64,000 nt of DNA. Source: JACVRW01 sp963746825. GTDB taxonomy: Bacteria > Actinomycetota > Thermoleophilia > Solirubrobacterales > Thermoleophilaceae. Below the pieces are notes generated by a model. That model saw only the letters and a list, made by a program, of their open reading frames with translations, did not search any database and was not told where the DNA came from. The stretch lies in contig CAVVCU010000005.1 of NCBI GenBank assembly GCA_963746825.1, positions 496,001-560,000 on the forward strand, written 5' to 3'. Both the position numbers and the translations under genes were made by a program. Positions 1 through 10,108 of the stretch are shown one piece after another (the first letter of the stretch is position 1; every line of letters begins with the position of its first letter).

Positions 1-1057
1 GGATCAGCAGAGCCGGGAGGGTTCCGGAGTCCGCGCAGTAGAAGTCGCGGAAGTAGTAGTGGCCCGACACCTCGCCCCCGAACGCGGCGCCGGTGTCGCG
101 CATGCGCGTCTTGAAGAACGCGTGGCCGACGCGGTTGACCATGGCCTCGCCGCCGCCGGCCTCGACCATGTCGGCCACCGCGCGCGAGGCGCGGACGTCA
201 TAGAGCACGGTTGCGCCGGGCTCCTTGCGCAGCAGCGCCTCGGCGAGCAGCGCCGTGAGGAAGTCCCCGGCCACGAACTCGCCGGTGTCGTCGATGAAGA
301 AGCAGCGGTCGGCGTCCCCGTCCCAGGCGATGCCGAGGTCCGCGCCCGCCTCGCGCACCTTGTCGATGATGAAGCGGCGGTTCTCCTCGAGCAGCGGGTT
401 GGGCTCGTGATCGGGAAACGTGCCGTCGGGTTTCCAGTAGAGGCGCGACAGCTCGAGCGGGAACGTGTCGAGCAGCGGCCCGACCATGGGCCCGGCCATG
501 CCGTTGCCGCCGTCGACCACAACGTTCAGCGGCGCGATGTCGGCTTCGATGTAGCCCAGGGCGGCCTGGCGAAAGGCATCGCCCACGTCCTCGCGCTCCA
601 CCCGGCCCGGCTCGGCGGCCTTCTCGCCGGGCTCGCCCGCGGTCACGATCTCGCGCAGCTCCCCGATCCCCGAGTCGCCCGACAGCGCCAGCGCGCCGCG
701 CTTCACGAGCTTCGCGCCCGTGTAGGCGGCCGGGTTGTGGGACGCGGTGCACATCAGCCCGCCGTCGAGCTCACGCGAGCCCACCGTCCAATAGAGCATC
801 TCCGTTCCGACCATTCCGATGTCGAGCACGTCGGCGCCTTCGTCGGCGATGCCGCGGACGTACTGCTCGGCCATCTCCGGGGCGGTCAGGCGCATGTCGC
901 GGCCCACGCCCACGCGCAGGTCGGACACGGGGGTGTCCTGCAGCTGGCCCAGCACCTGCGCAAACGCGCGCCCGAGCCGGTAGGCCAGAGCTTCGTCCAT
1001 CTGGTCGGGGTGGATGCCCCGGACGTCGTACGCCTTGAAGATCGATTCGTCGACCAC
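1..1057 (-). CDS. manB: Phosphomannomutase/phosphoglucomutase (3' end beyond window)
   Basis: The enzyme interconverts hexose-6-phosphate and hexose-1-phosphate for sugar nucleotide supply. About 352 residues are visible on the reverse strand, and the C-terminal domain lies beyond base 1. The N-terminus reads VVDESIFKAYDVRG, the usual opening of the PMM/PGM family. The phosphoserine loop TASHNP, the metal-binding DGDADR and the sugar-specificity loop GEVSGHYYF are all present in order, so the visible part looks functional. The start is a GTG at 1057. It is divergent from the oxidoreductase gene 35 bases away. Mannose versus glucose preference cannot be decided from sequence. Confidence 0.93.
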   Translation of the reverse strand, partial: MVDESIFKAYDVRGIHPDQMDEALAYRLGRAFAQVLGQLQDTPVSDLRVGVGRDMRLTAPEMAEQYVRGIADEGADVLDIGMVGTEMLYWTVGSRELDGGLMCTASHNPAAYTGAKLVKRGALALSGDSGIGELREIVTAGEPGEKAAEPGRVEREDVGDAFRQAALGYIEADIAPLNVVVDGGNGMAGPMVGPLLDTFPLELSRLYWKPDGTFPDHEPNPLLEENRRFIIDKVREAGADLGIAWDGDADRCFFIDDTGEFVAGDFLTALLAEALLRKEPGATVLYDVRASRAVADMVEAGGGEAMVNRVGHAFFKTRMRDTGAAFGGEVSGHYYFRDFYCADSGTLPALLI

Positions 1058-1092
1058 GGGTCCGGCAGGGTAGCTCAGGACGTGCGACGGGT

Positions 1093-2070
1093 ATGAGCCG
1101 CCCCATGCCGCTGATCGGACTCCACTGCTCGCACGAGCAGATCCCGCCCGGCGAGCTGCTCGCCGCCGTTCGGCACGCCGAGGAGGCCGGCTTTGGCGCC
1201 GCGATGTCGTCCGACCACTTCTCGCCCTGGAGCGAGCGCCAGGGGGAGTCCGGCTTCGCCTGGTCGTTTCTCGGGGCCGCGCTGGCCACGACGGAGCTGC
1301 CGTTCGGCGTGGTGAACGCTCCCGGGCAGCGCTACCACCCGGCGATCGTCGCCCAGGCCGCCGCTTCGCTGTGTCACATGTTCCCCGGCCGGCTGTGGGT
1401 GGCCCTGGGCACCGGGGAGGCCTCGAACGAGCACATCACCGGTGCACGCTGGCCCGACAAGGGCGAGCGCACTGCCCGCCTGAGCGAGTGCATCGACGTG
1501 ATCCGCGCGCTGTTCGCCGGCGAGGTGGTCGACCACGACGGACTGGTCAAGGTCGACCGGGCCAAGCTGTGGACCCTGCCCCCGGAGCCGCCGCTCCTCA
1601 TCGGACCCGCGATCAGCGAGGACACCGCGGCGTGGGTGGGAGGCTGGGCCGACGGCCTCGTGACCGTCAACCAGCCGCGCGAGAAGCTCGAACGGATGAT
1701 CGCGGCGTTTCGCGAGAACGGAGGCGAGGGCAAGCGCCTGGCCGTCCAGGTCCACCTGTCGTGGGCCGAGAGCGAATCGAGAGCGCTGGAGATCGCCCAC
1801 GATCAGTGGCGCACCAACATCTTCCCCCCGCCGCTGTGCTGGGACCTCGCGACGGTCGAGCAGTTCGACATCGCGGCGCTCCACGTGCGGCCCGAGGACG
1901 TGACGCAGACCGTCGTGGTGTCTTCCGATCCGGGCCGCCACCTCGAGGTTCTCCACGAACTGGCCGAGCTCGGGTTCGAGGAGATCTACCTCCACCATGT
2001 CGGTCAGGACCTGGGGCCCTTCATCGACACCTTCGGCGAGCGCGTGCTGCCCGAGCTGGCGGGCGCCTGA
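1093..2070 (+). CDS. LLM-class (luciferase-like) oxidoreductase
   Basis: This 325-residue protein belongs to the luciferase-like monooxygenase fold family that uses F420 or flavin. It opens with IGLHCSHEQIPPGELLAAV and contains SSDHFSPW and ALGTGEASNE, which are typical of this family. It resembles the subgroup I know as TIGR03885, although I have not run a model. Its stop overlaps the start of the GH13 gene by one base (TGATG), so the two are probably cotranscribed and translationally coupled. The substrate is unknown. The start ATG at 1093 agrees with the family N-terminus. Confidence 0.85.
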   Translation: MSRPMPLIGLHCSHEQIPPGELLAAVRHAEEAGFGAAMSSDHFSPWSERQGESGFAWSFLGAALATTELPFGVVNAPGQRYHPAIVAQAAASLCHMFPGRLWVALGTGEASNEHITGARWPDKGERTARLSECIDVIRALFAGEVVDHDGLVKVDRAKLWTLPPEPPLLIGPAISEDTAAWVGGWADGLVTVNQPREKLERMIAAFRENGGEGKRLAVQVHLSWAESESRALEIAHDQWRTNIFPPPLCWDLATVEQFDIAALHVRPEDVTQTVVVSSDPGRHLEVLHELAELGFEEIYLHHVGQDLGPFIDTFGERVLPELAGA

Positions 2071-3740
2071 TGCGCCTCGACCAGACCAGCGACCTGTGGT
2101 GGAAGAACGCGGTGATCTACTGCCTCGATGTCGAGACCTACCTCGACACCGACGGTGACGGGGTGGGCGACTTCGCCGGGCTGATCCGCCAGATCGACTA
2201 CCTCGCCGGCCTAGGGGTCACCTGCCTGTGGCTGATGCCCTTCTATCCCTCGCCGGGCCGCGACGACGGCTACGACATCAGCGACTACTTCGGTGTCGAC
2301 CCCCGCCTGGGCTCGCTCGGTGACTTCGTCGACCTCGTGCGCACGGCCAACGACCGCGGCATCAAGGTGATCGTCGACCTGGTGCTCAACCACACCTCCG
2401 ACGAGCATCCGTGGTTCGCCGAGGCGCGGGCGAGCGAGGACTCTCCCCGGCGCTCGTTCTACATCTGGCGCGACGAGCCCTCCGACGAGCCCAAGGGCAT
2501 CGCCTTCCCCGACAAGGAGACGAGCAACTGGGAGCGCGACAAGACCACGGGCCAGTGCTACCTGCACCGCTTCTACCGCTTTCAGCCCGACCTCAACGTC
2601 GCCAATCCCGAGGTGCGCGACGAGATCGCCAAGATCGTCGGCTTCTGGCTGCAGCTGGGCGTGGCCGGCTTTCGCATGGACGCCGTGCCCTTCATGCTCG
2701 AGCTCGACGGGATCGCCGAGCAGGTCGACGGCGATCCTCACGAATGGCTGCGCAGCCTGCGCGCCTTCGCGTCGCGGCGAAACGGCGACACGGTGCTGCT
2801 GGGCGAGGTGAACACCGGCCTGAAGGATCTGGCCCGCTTCTTCGGTGACGAGGACGGCGACCAGCTCAACATGCAGTTCGCCTTTCTGCTCAACCAGAAC
2901 CTCTGGCTCTCGCTCGCGCGAGAAAACGCCGAGCCGCTCGAATCCACGATCAGCAGCCTGCCCGACCCGCCGCCCGACAACGCCTGGGCCACGTTCCTGC
3001 GCAACCACGACGAGCTCAGCCTCGACAAGCTCACCGCACCTCAGCGCGAGGAGGTCTTCGCGGCGTTCGGGCCCGACGAGGGCATGCAGCTCTACGGGCA
3101 TGGGCTGCGCCGGCGGGTGGCGTCGATGCTGGGCGGCGACGGCCCGCGGCTGCGGATGGCCTGGAGCCTGATGCTCTCGCTGCCCGGCACGCCGGTGATC
3201 TTCATGGGCGACGAGATCGGGATGGGCGAGAACCTGGACATCCCCGACCGCATGAGCGTGCGCGTGCCGATGCAGTGGTCGGACGCCGACAACGGCGGGT
3301 TCTCCACAGCCCCGGCGAAGGACGTCGTGCGCCCGCTCACCGGCGGCGGCTTCGGCCCCAAGAAGGTCAACGTGGCCGCCCAGCGGCGCGAGCCCGACTC
3401 GCTGCTCAACTGGATGGAGCGCCTGATCCGCCGCCGCAGGGAGAGCCCGGAGTTCGGGTGGGGCACCAGCGAGCTGATCGAGACCGCGGAGCCGGCGCTG
3501 TTCGCCCACCGCTGCGTGTGGCAGGGCTCCACGGTCGTGGCGGCACACAACCTCTCGCGCAAGGCGATCAGCTGCACCCTCGAGCTGGGGATGCCCGAGG
3601 GGGAGAAGGTGGAGATCGACGACCTGCTGGAGGAGCGCGGCCACAAGCCGGGACCGGACGGCACCCTCGACATCGAGCTCGAGGCCTACGGCTACCTGTG
3701 GCTGAGGGTCCGGCGCGAGGGCGAACGCGCCCTCAGCTAG
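2070..3740 (+). CDS. Trehalose-synthase-like alpha-amylase family (GH13) enzyme
   Basis: The 556-residue protein is a GH13 (beta/alpha)8 enzyme. The expected catalytic residues are the nucleophile D204 in GFRMDAVPF, the acid/base E246 in LLGEVN, and the stabiliser D314 in RNHDEL. The N-terminus WWKNAVIYCLDVETYLDTDGDG and the insert before the nucleophile resemble trehalose synthase (maltose to trehalose isomerisation), and the length fits TreS. Here the usual opening is varied (CLDVETY in place of the common EVFVRSF-like motif), so a related glucosyl transfer or hydrolysis activity is possible. It is coupled to the preceding LLM oxidoreductase. Confidence 0.85.
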   Translation: MRLDQTSDLWWKNAVIYCLDVETYLDTDGDGVGDFAGLIRQIDYLAGLGVTCLWLMPFYPSPGRDDGYDISDYFGVDPRLGSLGDFVDLVRTANDRGIKVIVDLVLNHTSDEHPWFAEARASEDSPRRSFYIWRDEPSDEPKGIAFPDKETSNWERDKTTGQCYLHRFYRFQPDLNVANPEVRDEIAKIVGFWLQLGVAGFRMDAVPFMLELDGIAEQVDGDPHEWLRSLRAFASRRNGDTVLLGEVNTGLKDLARFFGDEDGDQLNMQFAFLLNQNLWLSLARENAEPLESTISSLPDPPPDNAWATFLRNHDELSLDKLTAPQREEVFAAFGPDEGMQLYGHGLRRRVASMLGGDGPRLRMAWSLMLSLPGTPVIFMGDEIGMGENLDIPDRMSVRVPMQWSDADNGGFSTAPAKDVVRPLTGGGFGPKKVNVAAQRREPDSLLNWMERLIRRRRESPEFGWGTSELIETAEPALFAHRCVWQGSTVVAAHNLSRKAISCTLELGMPEGEKVEIDDLLEERGHKPGPDGTLDIELEAYGYLWLRVRREGERALS

Positions 3741-3760
3741 GTGGTGGTTTACTCGCCACC

Positions 3761-4222
3761 ATGACCGACAAGGCTGACTTCAACGCGGAGGAATGGTCGA
3801 CGCTGACGGAGGCCCCGGCCCTGGTGGCGCTGCGGGTGATCGCCGCCGAGCGCGGCGGCACGCTGCGCGAGAGCCTTTCGCTGGGGCGCGCGTACGCCGA
3901 GGCCCGGAAGGCCCACGGCGGCGACCTGCTCGAGGCGATCGTCTCCTCGCCCCCCGAGATCGACCGGGACAGGACGAAGAACGTCGAGGGGCTGGACGCC
4001 CGAGCCGACGCCGTTCTGCGCGACGCGCTCGCGCTGCTGGGCCAAAAGGCGACGCCGGAGGAGACCGACGCCTACGGGCAGTTCGTCATCGGGGTGGCCG
4101 ACACGGTGGCTCACGCTCACCGCGAGGGAGGCTTCCTGGGCATAGGAGGCAAGGAGGTCAGCGAGCGCGAACAGGCGGTGCTCGACGACGTGGCGGCGAC
4201 CGTGCGCGGCTCGAGCGACTGA
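3761..4222 (+). CDS. Hypothetical protein, helical, 153 aa
   Basis: This is an acidic, alanine-rich, mostly helical protein with no signal peptide or membrane segment. The C-terminal part contains GGFLGIGGKEVSEREQAVLDDVAATV. The overall pattern is similar to actinobacterial proteins annotated as unknown, and I do not recognise a catalytic motif. The ATG at 3761 follows the GH13 stop by 20 bases, so it may belong to the same transcription unit. Confidence 0.8.
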   Translation: MTDKADFNAEEWSTLTEAPALVALRVIAAERGGTLRESLSLGRAYAEARKAHGGDLLEAIVSSPPEIDRDRTKNVEGLDARADAVLRDALALLGQKATPEETDAYGQFVIGVADTVAHAHREGGFLGIGGKEVSEREQAVLDDVAATVRGSSD

Positions 4223-4231
4223 CGACGGGCA

Positions 4232-4237
4232 TATAAG
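4232..4237 (+). promoter_or_regulatory. Candidate -10 box
   Basis: TATAAG lies in an otherwise GC-rich gap, about 30 bases upstream of the GTG at 4267. No good -35 box is visible, so this is weak support for a promoter of the small gene at 4267. Confidence 0.3.
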
Positions 4238-4266
4238 CTCCAGCCCAAGCGAGCGAGGGAGATGGC

Positions 4267-4642
4267 GTGGCCGGCGACGACGAGAAGACGAGGGCCGGAG
4301 AAGCCCAGCGAGCAGCGCGGTGGAACCACGCCCGACGAGGCCGAGGCCCGCGAGAAGGGCGCCTGGGTCGCCACGGCGGACGAGGGCGTAGTGCCGGCCG
4401 ACCTCGGGGGCTCCGACGCGCCGCGCGAGATGCTCGACGAGGATCCCGAGCTCGGGAGCTCGGTCCTGGGCGAGACCACGGGTTCCGACGAGCCGGCCAC
4501 CGAGGGCGGCGTCGACCTGAGCGCGGGTGACAACGCGGACGCGGTCACCGACGGCGGTCCGGACACTCCGTCGGACGCGGAGCCCGACACGAAGGACGTG
4601 GGGCTTGCCCCGCGGCCGGCCGACAGCGAATCTGCGGGCTAG
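4267..4642 (+). CDS. Small acidic protein of unknown function, frameshifted
   Basis: The best ribosome-binding site (GAGGGA, 4255-4260) is spaced for a GTG at 4267, which reads VAGDDEKTRAGEAQRAA. The convincing remainder (PDEAEAREKGAWVATADEG, then LGGSDAPREMLDEDPELGSSV and so on) lies in the next frame from about 4320 to the TAG at 4642. One extra base near 4315-4325 would join the two into a protein of about 124 residues. The alternative ATG at 4262 gives an uninterrupted frame but sits directly against the ribosome-binding site. The protein is acidic, probably disordered and soluble. Its function is unknown. Confidence 0.65.
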
Positions 4643-4650
4643 GTGACTGC

Positions 4651-4656
4651 TATAAA
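4651..4656 (+). promoter_or_regulatory. Candidate -10 box of the small membrane protein operon
   Basis: TATAAA (part of an A/T run, 4651-4658) stands out in the GC-rich sequence. It lies about 45 bases before the first of five overlapping membrane protein genes. No consensus -35 is seen. Confidence 0.4.
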
Positions 4657-4698
4657 ATCCGCTCCCAGGAGGGGAATGAGGGAGACGAGGAGGAGCAG

Positions 4699-4941
4699 TT
4701 GACCGGCTGGGTGGTGGGTCTCGTGATCGGCGTCGTCGTAATCGCGGTCGCCGCCGCGATCCTGATCACGATCGTGATGCTGGCCACCCGGATCGCCAAG
4801 CAGGCCAAGACGGCGGAGGACGCGGTCGAGGTCGTCCGCGCGCAGACGGCCGAGCTGGACGGCGTCGCGCGCATCAACGACTCGGGCGTGAGGATCCTGC
4901 ACGCCGCGCGGGCCCTGCGCAAGGTGGCGGTCGGCAGGTGA
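4699..4941 (+). CDS. Small single-pass membrane protein (cassette member 1)
   Basis: The 80-residue protein has a hydrophobic segment at about residues 5-27 (WVVGLVIGVVVIAVAAAIL...) followed by a basic/helical tail that is probably cytoplasmic (AKQAKTAEDAVEVVRAQTAEL). It starts at a TTG with a strong GAGGAGGAG site 5-13 bases upstream. Its stop overlaps the next gene's start (GTGA). No enzymatic motif is visible. It is the first of five adjacent genes of the same architecture. Confidence 0.8.
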   Translation: MTGWVVGLVIGVVVIAVAAAILITIVMLATRIAKQAKTAEDAVEVVRAQTAELDGVARINDSGVRILHAARALRKVAVGR

Positions 4942-5228
4942 CCCTGCTCGCCGTCTCGGGCGACACCTACTGGGGCATCGCGCTGGCCATCGGCTTGGTG
5001 GCGGCGCTCGTGGTGGTGGTCCTGCTGGCGATCCTGCTTCAGAACATCGCGCGCATCCAGCGCTCGGTCGAGGGCCTGCTTCAGACCGCCGGCAAGGTAG
5101 CCGCCAATACGGCGAACATCCCGCAGCTCGAGGCGACCGCGCCCGTGCTGGCCATGATCGTGGACGAGGCCGTGGTGCAGGACGGCTACATGAACGCGCT
5201 CACCGACGGGTACGGCGAAGAAGGATGA
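4938..5228 (+). CDS. Small single-pass membrane protein (cassette member 2)
   Basis: This 96-residue protein begins at a GTG overlapping the previous stop. A transmembrane segment lies at about residues 12-36 (GIALAIGLVAALVVVVLLAILL). A helical tail QNIARIQRSVEGLLQTAGKVAANTANIPQLEATAPVL follows. The pattern of a membrane anchor followed by an amphipathic helix resembles the other members, suggesting duplication and divergence. Function is unknown. Confidence 0.8.
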   Translation: MTLLAVSGDTYWGIALAIGLVAALVVVVLLAILLQNIARIQRSVEGLLQTAGKVAANTANIPQLEATAPVLAMIVDEAVVQDGYMNALTDGYGEEG

Positions 5229-5485
5229 TGGTCCTGACCGTCATCCTTGCCGTGGTCGTGATCGCCGTGCTGGCGGTCGCCCTGGTCCTGATCCGCCGCG
5301 GTCTCATGGCGATCTCGGAGGGGCTGGCCACGCTGGGCGGCGCCCTGGAGGGCGTCGAGGCCGAGCACCTGCGCCCTCTCGAGCCGGCGGTCAAGGCGAT
5401 CAACGCGCAGTTCGACGTGATTCTCGGCGCGCTGCCGGGGATCGGTCGCAAGGCGGCGATCGTGGCCGAGAGGCGGCCGCGATGA
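5225..5485 (+). CDS. Small single-pass membrane protein (cassette member 3)
   Basis: This 86-residue protein starts at ATG 5225, overlapping the preceding TGA. It has an N-terminal transmembrane helix (MVLTVILAVVVIAVLAVALVLI) and then an amphipathic region containing ALEGVEAEHLRPLEPAVKAINAQFDVILGALPGI. The AINAQFDVILGALPGI stretch resembles AINGQLDAGVDLLEGL in member 5, supporting common ancestry. Function is unknown. Confidence 0.8.
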   Translation: MMVLTVILAVVVIAVLAVALVLIRRGLMAISEGLATLGGALEGVEAEHLRPLEPAVKAINAQFDVILGALPGIGRKAAIVAERRPR

Positions 5486-5751
5486 CCCTGCTGTGGATCG
5501 GCAACGCCGTGCTGCTGCTCGTGGTTCTCCCGCTCGTGATCTATCTGCTGCGCGGCGTGCTGAATGCGGCCGCGAGCATCGTGCCCTCGGTGAACAAGAT
5601 CGCCGCGGTGGCCTCCGCCGGATCCAAGGATCTCGACGCCGCCGCGCTGCTGCTCACCACCCGGGAGCAGGTCGAGCAGACCGTGGCCGGCGTCGCCGGC
5701 TACGGCGGGTCGCTGGACGTGATCCTCGACGACGCGGAGGAGGAGCGATGA
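5482..5751 (+). CDS. Small single-pass membrane protein (cassette member 4)
   Basis: The 89-residue protein starts at ATG 5482 (ATGA overlap). Residues 1-25 form a hydrophobic helix (LLWIGNAVLLLVVLPLVIYLL). The tail contains LLTTREQVEQTVAGVAGYGGSLDVILDDAEEER, which is acidic at the end. It looks like the other cassette members and is translationally coupled on both sides. Function is unknown. Confidence 0.8.
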   Translation: MTLLWIGNAVLLLVVLPLVIYLLRGVLNAAASIVPSVNKIAAVASAGSKDLDAAALLLTTREQVEQTVAGVAGYGGSLDVILDDAEEER

Positions 5752-6356
5752 CCGCCGCGGGGGCCGTTCTGATCGTCGCCGTTCTGCTGATCGTGCTCGC
5801 GCTCGTCTACTTCCTCGTCTCGACGATCGTGCAGCTGCGCAAGATCACCGCCGGCCTCGACGAGGTGATCGCCGGCGTGGGCGAGATCGTGGAGAAGAGC
5901 GGTCCCGTGAACGACGTGGTGAACGCGATCAACGGGCAGCTCGACGCGGGCGTCGACCTGCTGGAGGGCCTTCTCGTGAAGAAGGCCGGCCTGCGCGATG
6001 CCATGGGCCTGATCGACGGCGTCTACCCCGGCGCCGCGGCCGCCGGCCTGCGCAACTTCCCCGAGAGCACCGAGGTCGATGCCCCGCGCATCGGCGAGGT
6101 CTACACCCGGGGCACGCTCACGCTCGCGCGGTTCGGCCGCGAGGCTCCCATCGCCGCCCTCAGCCCCAAGGGCGCGGTGCTGCGGAACATCGAGGGCGGC
6201 AGCCTGGCGGCGCGGCAGCTCTACCCGGACGTCCGCCACGAGAGCCCGGAGAAGCTCCCCACCTCGCCCACCATCGGCGCCGACGCGCCCGAACAGTACG
6301 AGCAGCGCGACGACATCGGAGCCCCGCGCAAGCGGCTCCCGGTCCGGCCTTCCTGA
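5748..6356 (+). CDS. Membrane-anchored protein, 202 aa (cassette member 5)
   Basis: This is the longest cassette member. It has an N-terminal transmembrane helix (VLIVAVLLIVLALVYFLVSTIV) and the shared helical segment containing AINGQLDAGVDLLEGLLVKKAGLRDAMGLIDGVYPG. A roughly 100-residue C-terminal extension is basic and proline-rich at its end. No known domain is recognised. It ends 18 bases before coxM, so the cassette and the CO dehydrogenase genes may be on one transcript. That suggests, without proof, a membrane-associated role linked to CO oxidation. Confidence 0.8.
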   Translation: MTAAGAVLIVAVLLIVLALVYFLVSTIVQLRKITAGLDEVIAGVGEIVEKSGPVNDVVNAINGQLDAGVDLLEGLLVKKAGLRDAMGLIDGVYPGAAAAGLRNFPESTEVDAPRIGEVYTRGTLTLARFGREAPIAALSPKGAVLRNIEGGSLAARQLYPDVRHESPEKLPTSPTIGADAPEQYEQRDDIGAPRKRLPVRPS

Positions 6357-6374
6357 TCGCAGAGGAGCAGCTAC

Positions 6375-7250
6375 TTGCAGACTCCAGCCCCCTTCGAGTA
6401 CGAGCGTGCCACCAGCGTGGAGGGGGCGATCGAGGCACTCGGCCGCCTGGGCTCCGAGGCCCGCGTGATCGCCGGCGGCCACAGCCTGCTGCCGATGATG
6501 AAGCTGCGGCTGGCCACCCCCGAGCACCTCGTCGACATCAACGACCTGCGGGAGCTGCGCTACATCCGCGAGGAGGACGGTGAGGTGAGGATCGGGGCGC
6601 TCACCCGCCACGTCGACCTCCTGAAGTCCGAGCTGCTGGGCCGGCGCTTCCCGCTCTTCGCCGACGCCGAGGCCGTGATCGCCGACCCGGTGGTGCGCAA
6701 CCGCGGCACGATCGGCGGCTCGTTGTGTCAGGCCGACGCCGCGGAGGACCTCTCGGCGGTGTGCTCGGCCGCCAAGGCGCGGGTGGTCATCCGCGGCCCC
6801 GGCGGCGAGAAGGTCGTGGCCATGGAGGACTTCCACGTGGGGCCGTACATGACCGCCGTGGGGGAGGGCGAGCTGCTCACCGAGGTGCGCCTGCCGCTGC
6901 GCCCGGGCGCGGGTAGCGCGCACGAGAAGGTCGAGCGCCGCGCGGGCGACTGGGCGATCGCCGCGACGTCCGCCGCCCTGTGGCTCGACGGCGGGAGGAT
7001 CGCCGACGCCGGGATCGCGCTCAGCGCGGTCGGCATGACGACCATTCACCTCTCCCGCGCGGAGGAGCTCCTGCGGGGCCAGGCACCGTCGGACGACCTC
7101 TTCGCCCAGGCGGGCGAGATCGCATCCGAGGACTGCTCGCCGAGCGCCGACGGGCGTGGGCCTATCGACTACAAGCGCCACCTCGCCGGCGTTCTCACGC
7201 GACGCGCGCTGGGCCGCTCGGCGGCCCGCGCGACCCGACAGGAGGGCTGA
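6375..7250 (+). CDS. coxM: Carbon monoxide dehydrogenase medium subunit (FAD)
   Basis: This is the FAD-binding subunit of the molybdenum hydroxylase heterotrimer. It carries electrons from the iron-sulfur subunit to the acceptor. It has 291 residues, the normal length. The two FAD-contacting motifs are present: AGGHSLLPMMKLRLATPEHLVDI near residues 35-57 and TIGGSLCQADAAEDL near residue 116. The start is a TTG at 6375 preceded by AGAGGAG. Gene order M-S-L matches cox operons. Confidence 0.93.
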   Translation: MQTPAPFEYERATSVEGAIEALGRLGSEARVIAGGHSLLPMMKLRLATPEHLVDINDLRELRYIREEDGEVRIGALTRHVDLLKSELLGRRFPLFADAEAVIADPVVRNRGTIGGSLCQADAAEDLSAVCSAAKARVVIRGPGGEKVVAMEDFHVGPYMTAVGEGELLTEVRLPLRPGAGSAHEKVERRAGDWAIAATSAALWLDGGRIADAGIALSAVGMTTIHLSRAEELLRGQAPSDDLFAQAGEIASEDCSPSADGRGPIDYKRHLAGVLTRRALGRSAARATRQEG

Positions 7251-7252
7251 TC

Positions 7253-7723
7253 GTGCAGGTGTCGATAGTGGTCAACGGGGAGCGGCGATCCGAGGAGGTC
7301 GAGCCGCGGCAGCTGCTCGTGCACTTCCTGCGCGAGACCCTCGGCCTGACGGGCACCCACTGGGGCTGCGACACCTCCAACTGCGGCGCCTGCGTGATCC
7401 AGATGGACGGCGAGCCGGTCAAGTCGTGCACGGTGCTGACCGCCATGTGCGAGGGCCACGAGATCCGCACGGTGGAGGACCTCGAGGTCGACGGCCGCGC
7501 TGGACCCCGTCCAGCAGGGCTTCCACGAGCGCCACGCGCTCCAGTGCGGGTTCTGCACGCCGGGGATGATCATGACCGCGCGCGCCCTCCTGGACGAGAA
7601 CCCGGATCCCAGCGAGGAGGAGATCCGCACCGCGATCTCCGGCGCGATCTGCCGCTGTACGGGCTACAAGAACATCGTGAGCGCGGTCCGCTGGGCGGCC
7701 GAGCATGAACAGGGGGCACGAGC

Positions 7724-7727
<4 letters not shown>
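7253..7727 (+). CDS. coxS: Carbon monoxide dehydrogenase small (2Fe-2S) subunit, frameshifted
   Basis: This is the iron-sulfur subunit that passes electrons from the Mo-Cu site to CoxM. From the GTG at 7253 (site GGAGGG at 7241) the first frame encodes the plant-type ferredoxin cluster with C39, C44, C47 and C59. The second cluster domain (ALQCGFCTPGMI ... ICRCTGYKNI) is in the next frame from 7500. Dropping one base near 7497-7500 joins them as DGR-LDPVQQGF and gives a normal subunit of about 157 residues. The stop overlaps coxL (ATGA). Both halves are well conserved, so a sequence error is more likely than recent loss. Confidence 0.88.

Positions 7728-10104
<2,377 letters not shown>

Positions 10105-10108
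<4 letters not shown>

Noticed and set aside
1371..2069. A forward frame that would extend the GH13 protein upstream through the oxidoreductase gene
   Set aside because: The upstream part is an Arg/Pro/Gly-rich shadow of the oxidoreductase. The GH13 family N-terminus begins at ATG 2070.
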